Assembly: GCA_963170055.1 (NCBI GenBank)
Contig: CAUJGJ010000313.1
Span: 7,754,979 to 7,818,978, forward strand
Source: Halisarca cf. caerulea
Lineage: Eukaryota; Porifera; Demospongiae; Chondrillida; Halisarcidae
Length of the DNA: 64,000 bases
Reading direction: 5' to 3'
The notes beneath the pieces are model-generated. The model was not told the origin of the DNA. It was given only the letters and a program-made list of their open reading frames with translations, and did not search any database. Position 1 is the stretch's first letter, and the number at the start of each line of letters is the position of its first letter. Positions 47,886 to 59,518 of the stretch are shown here, piece after piece. The translations under genes and the position numbers were made by a program.

Positions 47886-49809
47886 ATGGGTCGTGGACTG
47901 AAGTTTGCGCGGCTACTGTGCTTAGATTTTAGTGTTCTACAAGGTAAGCGTCCACTTCGAAACGTGCAAATCGCGATAATAATACTTGAATTTAGTTTCA
48001 CGTATGAATGTCAGCTGGCATCAGTAGTTTTCAACCTACCTTTATCGAACGCTTCCGTACTGGCAGGAGGAACAGCCATGTTTACCTGCCGTCCTGAAGT
48101 GAATGGAAGTTCATTCCCGCTGTATTTTGGCCTATCTGACCAGTTATATAATGCTTGGCCTGTTCCGATTGCTAAAATCTGTTGAATAGTACAAATCTAA
48201 CGGGACGGTGACAGGACGCGGTTGTTTATGACTGGAACGAGGCAAAAATGCGAGGCAAGATGTGGTGATATAACTGATCACAGGCACCACTGGCGTATAT
48301 ACCTGTTAAACTTTAAATTGACAATGTACAAAATGTGTTGCCAGATTCTCTCGATGTATAATCATGATTGATATTACCTATGTGGTGTAGTTGAATGTTA
48401 CCTCAAACCAAGCTGTGCACTCACTATCTGTTCCAATTAAATGAGTATCTCCACTGCATGCTATACATTGTGCATGCAGTCTGCTGTGTATACAACATAC
48501 TGTACAGCTTGGGTTACCTGTTATCACATGGTTTTCTTATCCTAAGATCTCAGTACATGGTTTCCTATAAGCTATCATGTTTAGTTTGTTTATCATCTCA
48601 GCATATTTGAATGTAATGTGTCTTTCTTCCACTTGCAGTCGCTAGTTCGCGCACTCCCACACCAGACAACCAACCCGTCATCACTGGTATAATTGTATGT
48701 GGAATAGTAGGTTGTATCCTCCTCGTTCTCATTCTCATCAATTTCTGTGTCCTGGGCTGCTGTGTGAAGTACTGGAGTACAAGTGAGACTCAGTGCATGT
48801 GCATTCCGTTTTCTGTGGGTACAGATTAGTAATGAATTGCCCTCTGTACATAACATGAGTGCATGGCACATTTTTGTTCGAGTTGCACTTGTGGTACCAT
48901 ACTTGTGCAGGATTACATAGTATAAAACATGCAGTGTTGTATATATACAGTAACTATCATCACAAGCTTCCAATATGTGGGATAATTGGATAATTGAGGG
49001 AATTCTGTTCTTCAGAGCCTATGGTCCCAGTACATTATGCAATTGTGATACAGTTACTGTAGTGGTGCTTGGGTTTTCCTAAAATGTAACAGTGAGCCGC
49101 CCTAATGGACACCTTTGACATTCAGTCATCTCCTTCAGCAGGACACTGTTGCTCTGTCCCATTTTGAATAGCCACAAGCGTATTAAAAAGGCCCCACAAG
49201 CGTATTAAAAAGGCCCCACAAGCGTATTGAAAAGGCCCCACACGAGACGTTGAGTAATAATACAGTGTAACCTCTCTAAACCGAACCCTCTGTAATCTGG
49301 AACCCTCTCTAAACTGGACGTGTTTTTTAAGTCCTGCTCTCTACACTTGTGCTACTTATAGAACCTCTTTAATCCGAAAACTTCTCTAAACCAAACCTTT
49401 TCTTTGGTCCCAAACGTGTCCAGTTTAGAGAGGTTACACAGTATTGTGTTTTGGCATGGGTTGCTGCATGTACACAGGAAACAGATCAAATTATGTAAAA
49501 TTATGGGTGAGAGTTTACACTGTTAAAAACTGTTTATTATGGAAAATTTACTTTTGACACCTACATGCAGGAAGAGGTGGCAACACACCAAACAGGGGAA
49601 TTAGGGAAGATTGTACTTATGATGAAGTGCAGATGAATTCTGAAGCACTCAGAAATATGCCATTAGACTCAAACCCTGCGTATCAGCCCATGATCATTGG
49701 ACCTTCAGTCACTGATCCAACTTACGAGGAAATGGAGACTAAACTAGTACTGCAGCTGACAGCTAATCCTGCTTATGAGCCCATTGGACTACCACTAAAG
49801 AGTCAATAG
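47886..49809 (+). pseudogene. D4: type-3 short receptor, Ig broken
   Basis: Signal exon 47886-47943 (MGRGLKFARLLCLDFSVLQ; an in-frame ATG lies 15 bp upstream), Ig exon from 48028, TM exon 48639-48782, tail exon 49571-49809. The Ig reads VFNLPLSNASVLAGG, TAMFTCRPEVNGSSFPL and LYNAWPVPI, then TGA at 48183-48185, the same lesion as D3. The continuation in another frame has its own TGA. The TM exon (VASSRTPTPDNQPVITG..., VKYWST) is open. The tail carries CTYDEV, NPAYQPM, DPTYEEM and NPAYEPI, with a two-codon insertion (KLVLQL). A 22-bp triplication lies at about 49173-49238 in the last intron. Confidence 0.75.
49258..49445. mobile_element. Foldback MITE, AACCTCTCTAAAC family, in D4
   Basis: ACAGTGTAACCTCTCTAAAC at the left, GTCCAGTTTAGAGAGGTTAC(ACAGTA) at the right: the cleanest inverted termini of this family. 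Confidence 0.85.
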
Positions 49810-50179
49810 AATCCTGTTTTATCCAGAATCATGCAGTTCATGGCTTCTACATTTGAGTGGCTATAATGGTTAATAATAATAATTTCTCCTGCATATGTGT
49901 GTATGATAATATATCACATGTTTATTAAGTATGGTAGGTATAGATGTTTTATTAGGTATGGCAGGTATAGACGGGGATGTACTTATGCTCATAACTATCT
50001 GGCCAGAATCATGATCAGTTATTATACATAGGGACCACATTCACGCCCATTTGATGGGACAAATGTACTGCAGTACGTAGTTTTGAATTAGTGGATCTTA
50101 AGATAGTTATCTATAGTTATCAAGATGGCGGCGCCATATGGTGGTGAGAAATGAGGAGGCGTGATGCGTAATTGTAGAA

Positions 50180-50389
50180 ATGTTCATAGACAGTCCGATT
50201 ATCATAATCGGGAGAGAAGATGTTCCAGAGGTATATAAAGGTTTTGAGGAGTTTGGGGATGATTCAGAAGAAGAGATGACTTTTGGCGACTTGGAGGATT
50301 ACCAGCTGCCCCAATTGAACCCATTTACAATTTGCGAGTTTAAAGGCACAAGCTGGTTGAGCCTTTTCTCTTGGCCTTGCCAGAGCTGA
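50180..50389 (+). pseudogene. Unidentified acidic ORF, copy 2
   Basis: 70 codons starting MFIDSPIIIIGRED, with FGDDSEEEMTFGDLEDYQL, stopping earlier than copy 1 (TGA after WPCQS). Substitutions and a stop differ between the copies, so the frame is probably not maintained. Function unknown. Confidence 0.45.
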
Positions 50390-50651
50390 GCAGAAAGCTG
50401 CAGTGTTTGTTTTGCTCCTGCACCCTGCAGCACCAATTTCTATCGGGAACTCTGTGACCTGGGTGTTTAAACCCCATATTAGGCTCTCTTATTACCATAC
50501 ACGATTCTTGTAATGGTTCTTTAACTAGCAATAATGGTGTTCTCTCTTCCTCATTGTGCATGGATGTATACTTTTTAATGTGATTTAAAATCCATTCAGT
50601 GCTATGACAATTAAGATGATATTATTTGATATATACGTACATCTGTCTAAT

Positions 50652-50700
50652 TGCAGTGGTGATTGAAGAGTGGTAATGCCACTCTTCAATCACCACTGCA
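50652..50700. repeat. Perfect hairpin, 22-bp arms
   Basis: TGCAGTGGTGATTGAAGAGT(GG), a 5-bp loop TAATG, then the exact complement. Only the right arm exists at the homologous site (about 40592-40616). Confidence 0.95.
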
Positions 50701-51001
50701 TGGCCAATTTTTCCAATTTCTTATTGGCCTCACTATTTTATCTAGTCAGTGTTTGAGAGGTGTTTTGTCCACAAACAAGCCACCGGGCATGCAGTTCTCA
50801 TGACGAATGCGGTCAGACTTCTTATTATGTCCCTTTTCTGTTGCATGTACATGTATATTGACGCTACTCATGCACCCAGTACAGCTCTCACATTCAAGTC
50901 TTATTATCATGCGTGCACTATTGCTACTCACATTACAAATTAGTGCGTAACGCACACCAGAGGGGAAAATCCCTTGCACCTTCCAGTTCCAATGTTTCTC
51001 G

Positions 51002-51442
51002 TAGGGATGAGGGGAATATGCTCTAAAAAGCTCCATTTATGTTATGCTCCTGTGCTCAAGATTCGATCCCATTATGCTTTCAAATTTACCAATTATTCCT
51101 TTAAAACGTTCAAACATAGTTCGTAGTATATGTCAGTAGAATGTCTATGGCTTAAGTAAGCACAGTAGACTACAGTCACACAACATACTAGTTACCACAA
51201 TGCATTGCACAGATCAGTATACAATTCCCCAATTAAATTGATAAGAATTACAGCACTACGTACCACTTGTCCTGATGAACTATTACACTCCCTAATAGTA
51301 CTAGTTGGACTATTGGTAGCCATTTTAAACCACTTGGCATTGGGTATACCAGTAGAAAACTCCGATTATTCCCGCATTATGCCTGTGAAATTTCAACGCC
51401 TATTATTCTCAAATCTATGCCAGCATATTCCCATCATCCCTA
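51002..51442. mobile_element. 441-bp MITE in the promoter region of gene F
   Basis: Termini TAGGGATGAGGGGAATATGC and GCATATTCCCATCATCCCTA. The site is uninterrupted before gene E (CCAATCTTTCTCGAGG). In F the words AATGTTTCTCG (left) and AACTTTCTCG (right) flank the element, a target duplication of about 9 bp. It ends 54 bp before the F start codon. The open frame inside has no coding features. Confidence 0.88.
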
Positions 51443-51496
51443 GAACTTTCTCGAGGTATAGCGGGCTAATTCTCCGAGGGTCTTTGGTGCGACGCG

Positions 51497-52444
51497 ATGT
51501 TTCAGCTGCTGTTTTGTTTTAGTCTCCTTTCAATATTTCGAGGTTAGTGATTGTATAACTGACACGTGTCGCTGGCAGACCATGGGCAGAGCAGGTCTAA
51601 ACTATTTTGAGAATGGGATCGTGTAAAAATGATGCATAAAATTTCCCGGTGATACCACTTGCAAGGAATTGTTGTACCTTCCTCCGTACAGCACAATCGA
51701 TTACCTTTCTAGTTCTGCCATCAAGTGAGGAAGTAGCTGAAGGGAGCAATGCTACATTTGAGTGCGTAGCGAGAAACGGTTCTCAACCTGTTTTAGTTTT
51801 ATGGCTTTTAAGGAGAGGACAGCAACAGATAAGCTCTATTGTCGGCAGTAAATCTGTTGAAGGAACAGGAGGAGCGATTGTGGGACCGAACAACGGATCT
51901 CCGTTAACTTTGACTTCGGTTTCAAGGTCTTTAAATGGGATCTCAGTATCGTGCTTGGCAATAATTAATCCCATTGTGCAGCAAGAACAGCCTGGACCCT
52001 TAGCTACTTTGAATGTGACCCGTGAGTTTATAATATTGTGCAAAAATATGTATATTAGGCAGTGTATGTATGGTGCTTATAACATTACCCATGCATAGAG
52101 GTATACACCCTGTATTAATGTGGCATAGCCGACCCTTTCTGCTTCTATTTTATATGGTGTATAGGGTTGGCTATGCCAGACTACTGAACCGCTGTAGTTT
52201 TTTTTCCTGGTTTAGTTCAATTGTAGTTAATGCATAAGTATTAAATTAATAATAATGTAATACTATGTTGGACTTTACATCCATGCACATACTAGATGCA
52301 TAATAGTTTTACAATATATATAATAGCATGCCCTAGCTATGCGATATGCAATGCATGTGTACATGATACCCTTGCATGCATAACTTCACCTACGTATATA
52401 TGTTCATGTTTGTCCTTGTGTGTTTGTGCTTGTATGTGTGTGTG

Positions 52445-52510
<66 letters not shown>

Positions 52511-52530
52511 ATGCGTGTGTGTGTGCATGC

Positions 52531-52561
<31 letters not shown>

Positions 52562-54474
52562 GGCTTACATATATGTGTGTATGGTGCATCTCACATTTTG
52601 AATTCAGAAAATCATATATTTTGTGCTAATAATTCCCATCAGGAATTAGTGCATAATATAGAAATTTCCATTCATATGTATAGTATCTATAGTATTTTAA
52701 ACAATACTCCATGCTACATACTCTGTCTCCTTCCCCACTAGTCCCTCCCAGTACACCACAGATGTTAAACCTGTCCAACATCTCACCATTCTCAGTAGAT
52801 GTTACGTGGAGTACACCATCAGATATCGGAAGCCCTCCTGATCCCCTCACCTACACTGTCACACTCACCAACATCACAGACGGCACTGTCCTACAGTACA
52901 CCCTCCCCTCCACACAGATCACCCTCTCCAATCTCCTACCAGGTGTACAGTACAATGTATCAGTGTATGCTAAGAACTCTGTAGGAAGTGGACCACCTGT
53001 GACAGGAGTGTTCAGGACCAACAACAGTGGTGGGTTTGGCTGACAGACAAACTATAAGTTAAACCCTCTACTGCCATTGAAACTTGAATTCAAAGAGTTG
53101 TTTATGTCAATACTCTCTCCGTGCTCTAGTGCCTATTGTCAAGCAAGTTGCAATTTCCACTGAACAGTTAAGACTGTTTGTAAATATCACCATGGTAACC
53201 AATGGGGGACTTCCCATATCAGCATATCATGTAAGTACCTTCAATTTCATGACCTCAAAGACTTTATTTCATGTAGACACTCCCTGTTCCTCTAACTATA
53301 CATATATGCATTGTGTACTTCCTCTGAAGCTTTAGTGATTCAGTGCAACATTAATTGCTTCCCCGTATACATGTGTGTTATCCTACATATATGTACTATG
53401 GCCAATAGCATATTATTTGCAAAAAGATGCGTGAATTGTTTATGTCAATTTTTAAACGAAATTTGGTTAAAAGTGAAGTCGTTATAACATGCAACTATAC
53501 TGTATAATATTGTCCTTAATTTAATCAAACCACTAAAAAAGCACTATCATATTACCTCAGTATGGTATTAATACACAATAATGCACATGTATATACCTAT
53601 TGCAATGACAGATTAGCATCAATGGTCGAACTAGTACTTTCCGAAGCACTAGTGAAGCTAACCAGTTTGGAGTGAGGTTGGAATTGATTGGTGTATTGCT
53701 AAGAGAAGGGGACACATTCCCATTTTCGGTTCAAGTTGAAAATGAATTGGGAAACAGCACACAAATAGACTCTTCACTTGTGGGAATAAGTGAGTTTTTT
53801 GCTGTGGATCCACATGTATGACACGCACCTATTTGAATGCATGATCAATGTTTTTGTTTATAGGACTAGATGTACTTATGATTGTAGTGTATGTGTTTAA
53901 TATGAGGCTTGTGTGCACAAAATAAGGGATGGATACTATATCCTCAAACGAATATTGCCTGAGGTTATTGATTTCTCTTTCTCTGTAGATACACCAAATA
54001 TGAAGACAATAGCAGTTCCCGTACTCTCGGCAATTGTTGGTTTGCTTGGAGTTCTCACTCTCAGCCATTGTTGTAGCTGTCATTGTTGGTGTGTGCGTTT
54101 GTAGGAATACGAATACCAAAGGTATAGGAAACTCTTCAATACACATACCATGCATAGAAGTGCTGCTAAGTAAATATTCCAAGTAAATGTTCACAGGTGT
54201 CACTGAAGATAGCCTAGCTCCACCTTATGAGAGTCCAGTTGAATTGAAAGATGTTCACAAGATGAAACCACAGGAGCAAGAGAGGGGCATACAGCCTTCC
54301 TTACAACCAAACCCTTCTTATGAACCATTAGAAGTCTGTGAGAGTGCACTTGAAGTAAAAGATGCTCACAAGAAGAATTGTGAACCAGAGGAACAAGAGA
54401 CAAGTGTAGATACTAAAATGCAACCAAATCCTTCGTATGAACCATTGAAAGTGTATGAACCGAATTATTTATGA
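51497..54474 (+). pseudogene. Gene F: type-2 receptor with frameshift in the TM exon
   Basis: Exons 51497-51542, 51692-52021, 52742-53029, 53130-53230, 53612-53789, 53989-54121, 54197-54474 correspond one to one with gene E. Signal, Ig (TFEC, VSCLA, VLWLLRR), FN3-1 and the split FN3-2 are open with correct splice sites (FN3-1 uses GTGGGT as donor). The TM exon lacks two bases (CTCACTCTCAGCC against CTCACTCTCACAGCC), so reading leaves the helix as SHCCSCHCWCVRL and stops at 54102-54104. The tail exon is intact (PPYESPVEL, two NPSYEPL, YEPNYL). As assembled it would give a secreted or poorly anchored protein of about 350 residues. Otherwise it is a very young pseudogene or an assembly error. 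Confidence 0.8.
52441..52561 (+). repeat. (GT)n microsatellite in gene F Ig-to-FN3 intron
   Basis: About 120 bp of GT with GC and CA interruptions, 180 bp before the FN3-1 exon. Confidence 0.95.
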
Positions 54475-54815
54475 TTGCATGCATATAGTATGCCAATGTT
54501 ATTTTTCCATCATATCTTCATAGTATCTGCTGACTGTGATCCATTTGCCTTGTTTTGTATGAAGTGCCATTTGTGTCAGAATTGAGATGCATGCCTGCAT
54601 GATCTGAATAATGATATCAGGCCATGATATTGGACATATCATGTCCTGATATCTATAGGATGTGATGTAGATATCAGGATGTGATATGTACGATATCACG
54701 CTATGATATTCACATCATGTATCTTATGGAAAGTTTTTAATGGAAACCACTACCCAGGAAAGGGCGGCATCCAGCCACCTCGTGCCTCCCTAACGGACCT
54801 AATGGTTATGGAAGT
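54475..54815. other. Gene F downstream flank rich in ATATCA words
   Basis: Between 54609 and 54725 the words TGATAT, GATATC and ATATCA recur about ten times in both orientations, capable of several small hairpins. No gene was found. Confidence 0.5.
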
Positions 54816-55152
54816 CTAGGGCAACCAAACCTAGCCTAGCCTAGTTAGTCTGGAAAGGAGGTCTTACACCCTCAACAGCAGACATAATGGTCAAATAAGT
54901 CTAGGGCAACCAAACCTAGCCTAGCCTAGTTGGTCTGGAAAGGAGGTCTTACACCCTCATCAGCAGACATAACGGTCAAATAAGTCTAGGGCAACCAAAC
55001 CTAGCCTAGCCTAGTTGGTCTACTATGGGGAAAAACAGCCTGAGGAAAAGTGGACTTCCGCTGGGATTGAACCGGCGACCTTCAGCCAGCTAGACCATTA
55101 TGTCTACTGTTGAGGGTGTAAGACCTCCTTTCCAGACTAACTAGGCTAGGCT
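54816..55152 (-). repeat. 85-bp tandem repeat with inverted copy and a tRNA-like core
   Basis: The unit starting CTAGGGCAACCAAACC occurs at 54816, 54901 and 54986. An inverted partial copy follows at about 55095-55152 (GAGGGTGTAAGACC, CTAGGCTAGGC). Between them, on the minus strand, TGGTCTAGCTGG (55086-55097) and GGTTCAATCCC (55063-55073) match Pol III A and B boxes, but they are only 12 nt apart, so the anticodon arm is missing. It could be a tRNA-derived SINE relic. Confidence 0.6.
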
Positions 55153-55821
55153 ATAGGGGGTGAAAAGTGACATGCAAGCTATAGGATAAGGATAATTACG
55201 TTATATTAGAGTCTGCAGCTGTATTAGGGTAGGTCAAGCTGGCTGGAGTAAATTATAATTGGTGTGTGCATAGATTTTCCCTCAACTACCGTATATCCAG
55301 AAATATCGGCGAAAACTAAATTTGGAGGTTGCACAGCAAGAACAAAGCATAGTAAGTAGGTTTATATGAATTTGGTGATAGAAATTTGGCGATTTTGATC
55401 CAGACCGCCAAACTGCCAAATTAAAAATTTCGCCAATATTTCCGGATATACAGTATGTAGAGTGTGTGTCTGTGGATCTATGATTGGTCTCGTAGTAAAT
55501 CTAGTTTTGATTTGCATAATAATGTGTTCCCCCAACCACACTATTACCCTTAACTTGCAATTGGCTCCTTAATCTTGCTAAAATCTTGTTAAAATGTCGC
55601 CACAATCTCTCCTTCGTATATACATACAGAAGGATCAAGAATGGAGGGTCTGGCTACATGAGACTAACTAGGTACTCGCCCTCAGCCATTTTTCTGAGAC
55701 GTCACCATGAGGGAGCGAAGGGTCTGGCGAAGTGGGGTCTGTCACGCAGTTAACTTGGATACTGGCGCAATTTATCATCTGTACTCCATTGTATATACGG
55801 CGAGATCACAGGAAACCGGTG
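55153..55821. other. Upstream region of gene G with a foldback MITE
   Basis: A 169-bp element at 55287-55455 has ends TACCGTATATCCAGAAATAT and ATATTTCCGGATATACAGTA, with CGGCGAAA/TTTCGCC next. The rest lacks recognisable exons. Confidence 0.7.
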
Positions 55822-57121
55822 ATGGGAAGGTTGAGTTTTTTGCTTCTGATTTTGCTCAACTACCAACTGGCTTGTACTATTTTGATCCGACCCGAGCCTT
55901 TCGTCGCACAAGAGGGCCAAATCTTGAACGTGAGCTGCGTTGCTGAAGAAGGAGAGTTAGCCTTGTTTAGATTGAGCATTAACGGAACATGGCGCCTGAT
56001 GAATCTGCCAAGAGTCGTGTCAGCTGTGGGGATAGATGGAGGTGTATCGTACTTGTTCGGACCCATCACGCGATCTGACGATGGATTGGTCTTTGAGTGC
56101 AACAACGGGCAGCCTCTAACAGCGAATCTTCAAGTGAGGTGTAAGTTTCCTGTTAATAATACTGCAGTAAAATACCTGTAAAATACTTGAAGGGTAGGGT
56201 AAAGAGGGGTAACTTGGAACGCATGGGTAACTTGGAACAGGGCTTGTATCTTTTGCTATGATCATGTTAAGCTGCCCAGCCATTCTTGCTATTGTGGAAT
56301 GCCCAATTCATGTAGACATTACTGATCAAAAATTGTACCTGCAGCTTACTATTGACACTGCTTTTACTCGACTGTTCCAAGTTACCCACCTGTTCAAGTT
56401 AACCCACATTACCCTACGTAGTGTTAAAAGAGTATTGCCTGCATGTAGAGCTAGACAGAGTTTGGTTGCTTGGACTTACTGCAGTGTGTATTCCTACATG
56501 CATTTCTGCAGATAAAATGCAGGATGTAGAATTTGCACGCTGCACCCACTCTAGCCCAACTCTGTCTAACCCTATGCCAGTTTAACTCTGTATACATAGT
56601 ATACATAATATAATTATATGACATTGTTATGAAATGTATGAATTTGCACTGTGCAGTCTATAATTAAACTCTGTCTAGTACTATTATACCTGTAGCATCA
56701 TTGTGTATGTATAGTCCTATGTTTGTCTAGCACTATGTCTGTCTTACCTTTGCCCATCTAGCCCTATGCCCATTTCACAGCTTACCCTTGTTCCAAGTCA
56801 CAGTGTTGTTGGAGGATGCTTTTGATACATAAAGCCTTAATTAAAGTTTTTGCACTGTCCTGCATGTGTCAATCCTACATCTGATTCTGTAAACATCGAC
56901 CTTATTGTCTAGACACAAGACTATATCAGAGTCTGCGGAAATGTGTGTGCATATTCATTTGAGGAGTTGGTATTATGGCAGTGTTAGAAATAGTGGTCAG
57001 CAATCAGACATTTGTTTGACCAAATTTGGCATTTTGTCTGACCCAAAAAGGTTTGGGTAAGACATTTGGCTAAGCATGCGCACTACCTAAATGCTCATTT
57101 GATACGCGCACACACACACAC

Positions 57122-57196
<75 letters not shown>

Positions 57197-59518
57197 GATG
57201 TTACCATGCAAGTCATTTATGCCCAAATATCTGTCAGCAAAATCTGAAATTGTCAGACCCAAAATGATAATGCTAGGACTTTTTGGCCATCCACCATTTG
57301 CTCTTTATTTCTAACACTGTTATGGAGCTATGGTAGTACTCTATATGTAGGATTGAAAATGGAAAAAGATGGCCGCCATACATTATTAAACAATCCTCCA
57401 ACGGCTACTATATCTCCTTCCCCTGCAGTCCCTCCCAGTGCACCACGGATGTTAAACCTGTCTAACATCTCACCATCCTCAGTAGATGTGACATGGAGTA
57501 CACCATCAGATGTTGGAAACCCTCCTGGACCTCTCAACTACACTGTCACCCTCACCAACGTCACAGACAGCACTGTCCTACAGTACACCCTCCCCTCCAC
57601 ACAGATCACCCTCTCCAATCTCCTACCAGGTGTACAGTACAATGTATCAGCGTATGCTAAGAACTCTGTAGCAAGTGGACCACCTGTAACAGGAGTGTTC
57701 AGGACCAACAACAGTAGTGAGTTTGGCTGACACATGAACTGCATGACTCTCCATCCTCATTGAGAGTTGTACGTCATTGTGAATTTTGTTAATAATTCAT
57801 AACATTACTCTCTGTACTCCAGTACCTATTATCAAGCAAGTTGCCTTCTCCAATGAACAGTTAAGACTATGTGTAATTATCACCATGGTAACCAATGGGG
57901 GACTTCCCATATCAGCATATCATGTAAGTTCCTTTAATTTCATGACTATAAAGACTTTATTTCTTTGTATTACGTACACTCCCTGTTCAGCTATATGCTT
58001 TGTGTACTTGTATTGGTCCAGACAAACTTCCTCTGAAGCTTTAGAGATGTAGTGCAACTTTTATTGCATGCCTGTATATTATTCATTTGTATTATATTAT
58101 AGTCTACCTATACCAATAGCATATTTGCAAAAAGATGCGGGAGTTGTATGGTTCAATTTTAAAAGAAATTTGCTTATAAAATGAAGTCTTTATAGCATTC
58201 AACTATTCTGTATAATATTTGGTGTATGTGCATGAAGAAAATATCTGTTCTTATTAACTACACTGCCATATGATCTCAGTATATATATAGTACTATAATT
58301 ATACTTAATAATGCACATTTACCTAATATTGTAATAACAGATTACCGTCAGTGGTCGCACTATTACTTTCCCAAGCACTAGTGGAGCTAATCAGTTTGTG
58401 GCAAGGTTGGAATTGATTGGGGTATTGCTAAGAGGAGGGGACACATTCCCATTTTCAGTTCAAGTTGAAAATGAATTGGGAAACAGCTCACAAGTAGACT
58501 CTTCACTTGTTGGAATTAGTAAGTTTTCTACGTACATGTATACTGTGGATCCATGTGTGTATGACACTCATATTTGAATACATGCCAAAAGGGAGGGGAG
58601 AAACCTCATTATTACAGTGATCTAAGGTAACAATATGATACAAAAAGCTAGATAAGAAATACCGTATCACTCATCTGACTAAGTACATAAACTACACGTA
58701 ATTATGTTTCTCTTATCTAGGAAATCTTGGACACAGATTTAAAGTAGGGCAGCCTATATACCATAGTAAGTAAGAATAAGAATAAGAATACTCACCAGGC
58801 AAGTCTGGAATTCGTAGAAGCAGCATTTCATTGGCAAACTGTTCAATCAGTAAGGTGGTAGTAGTGATAATTCAGCTAAGCAAAAAAGGGGTTTGTGTAT
58901 ATACTTATAATTGTAGTGTATTATGTGTTTGATAATAGGCTTGTGTGTGAGAGAGAGGCAATGGATACTATAATACTCAAACAAATACATGATGATTACC
59001 TGAGGTTATTGAGTTTGTTTCTTAATTGTGTAGATGCCCCAAATGTGGAGACAATAGCAGTTCCTGTACTTTCTGCAAATGTTGGTTTATTTGGAGCTCT
59101 CACTCTCACAGCCATTGTTGCAGCTGTCATTATTGGTGTGTGTGTTGGTAGGAATAAGAGGACCAAAGGTAGGAAGTTTCTCAATACATGGCATGCATGC
59201 ACTGCTTCCGATCAGGAGTGATAATTCCAAATAAATGTTACAGGTATGATGGAGGACAACCTAGCTCCACCTTATGAGAGTCCAGTTGAGGTGGAAGGTG
59301 TCCACAAGAGATTGCAGGACCAAGAGAGGGCTGTACAGTCTACCTTAGAACCAAACCCTTCCTATGAACCATTAGAAGTCTGTGAGAGTGCACTTGAAGT
59401 AAAAGATGCTCACAAGAAGAATTGTGTACCAGAGGAACAAGAGACAAGTGTAGATACTAACATGCAACCAAATCCTTCATATGAACCATTGAAAGTGTAC
59501 GAACCAAATTACCTGTGA
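55822..59518 (+). CDS. Gene G: intact type-2 receptor with signal and Ig in one exon
   Basis: Six exons, 431 codons: 55822-56140, 57429-57716, 57823-57923, 58341-58518, 59034-59168, 59244-59518. The start at 55822 (MGRLSFLLLILLNYQLA) gives a signal peptide directly joined to an Ig domain (to residue 106: NVSCVAEEG, SDDGLVFECNNG). FN3-1 (107-202), split FN3-2 (203-295), TM (about 305-330) and a tail of about 90 residues follow, with PPYESPVEV, two NPSYEPL and YEPNYL. Unlike E, F and H, the signal and Ig share one exon, as in type 1, and the SDDGxVFEC motif also matches the type-1 Ig1 (SDDGAVFEC). G therefore looks like a type-1 front end on a type-2 body. A possible polyadenylation signal is at 59601. 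Confidence 0.88.
56190..56417. mobile_element. Foldback MITE in gene G intron 1
   Basis: AGGGTAGGGTAAAGAGGGGT and TAACTTGGAAC at the left; GTTCCAAGTTACCCACC and AACCCACATTACCCTAC at the right. A related element is in gene H intron 1 (60630-60850). Confidence 0.7.
57103..57195 (+). repeat. (AC)n microsatellite in gene G Ig-to-FN3 intron
   Basis: About 90 bp of AC with one GC interruption. It is in the opposite phase strand (AC, not GT) to the tracts in A-C, E and F but in the homologous intron. Confidence 0.95.

Larger units (their letters stand above)
49810..51001. other. Region between D4 and F, copy of the region before E
   Basis: It matches 39745-40910 throughout, including the unidentified ORF. 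One difference is a perfect 22-bp-arm hairpin at 50652-50700 where copy 1 has only the right arm. Confidence 0.75.

Noticed and set aside
51205..51522. 105-codon open frame upstream of gene F
   Set aside because: It lies mostly inside a terminal-inverted-repeat element that is absent at the homologous site before gene E.
54816..55152. Functional tRNA gene or CRISPR-like array
   Set aside because: The boxes are too close for a tRNA, no cloverleaf is possible, and the direct repeats have no unique spacers; the genome is eukaryotic.
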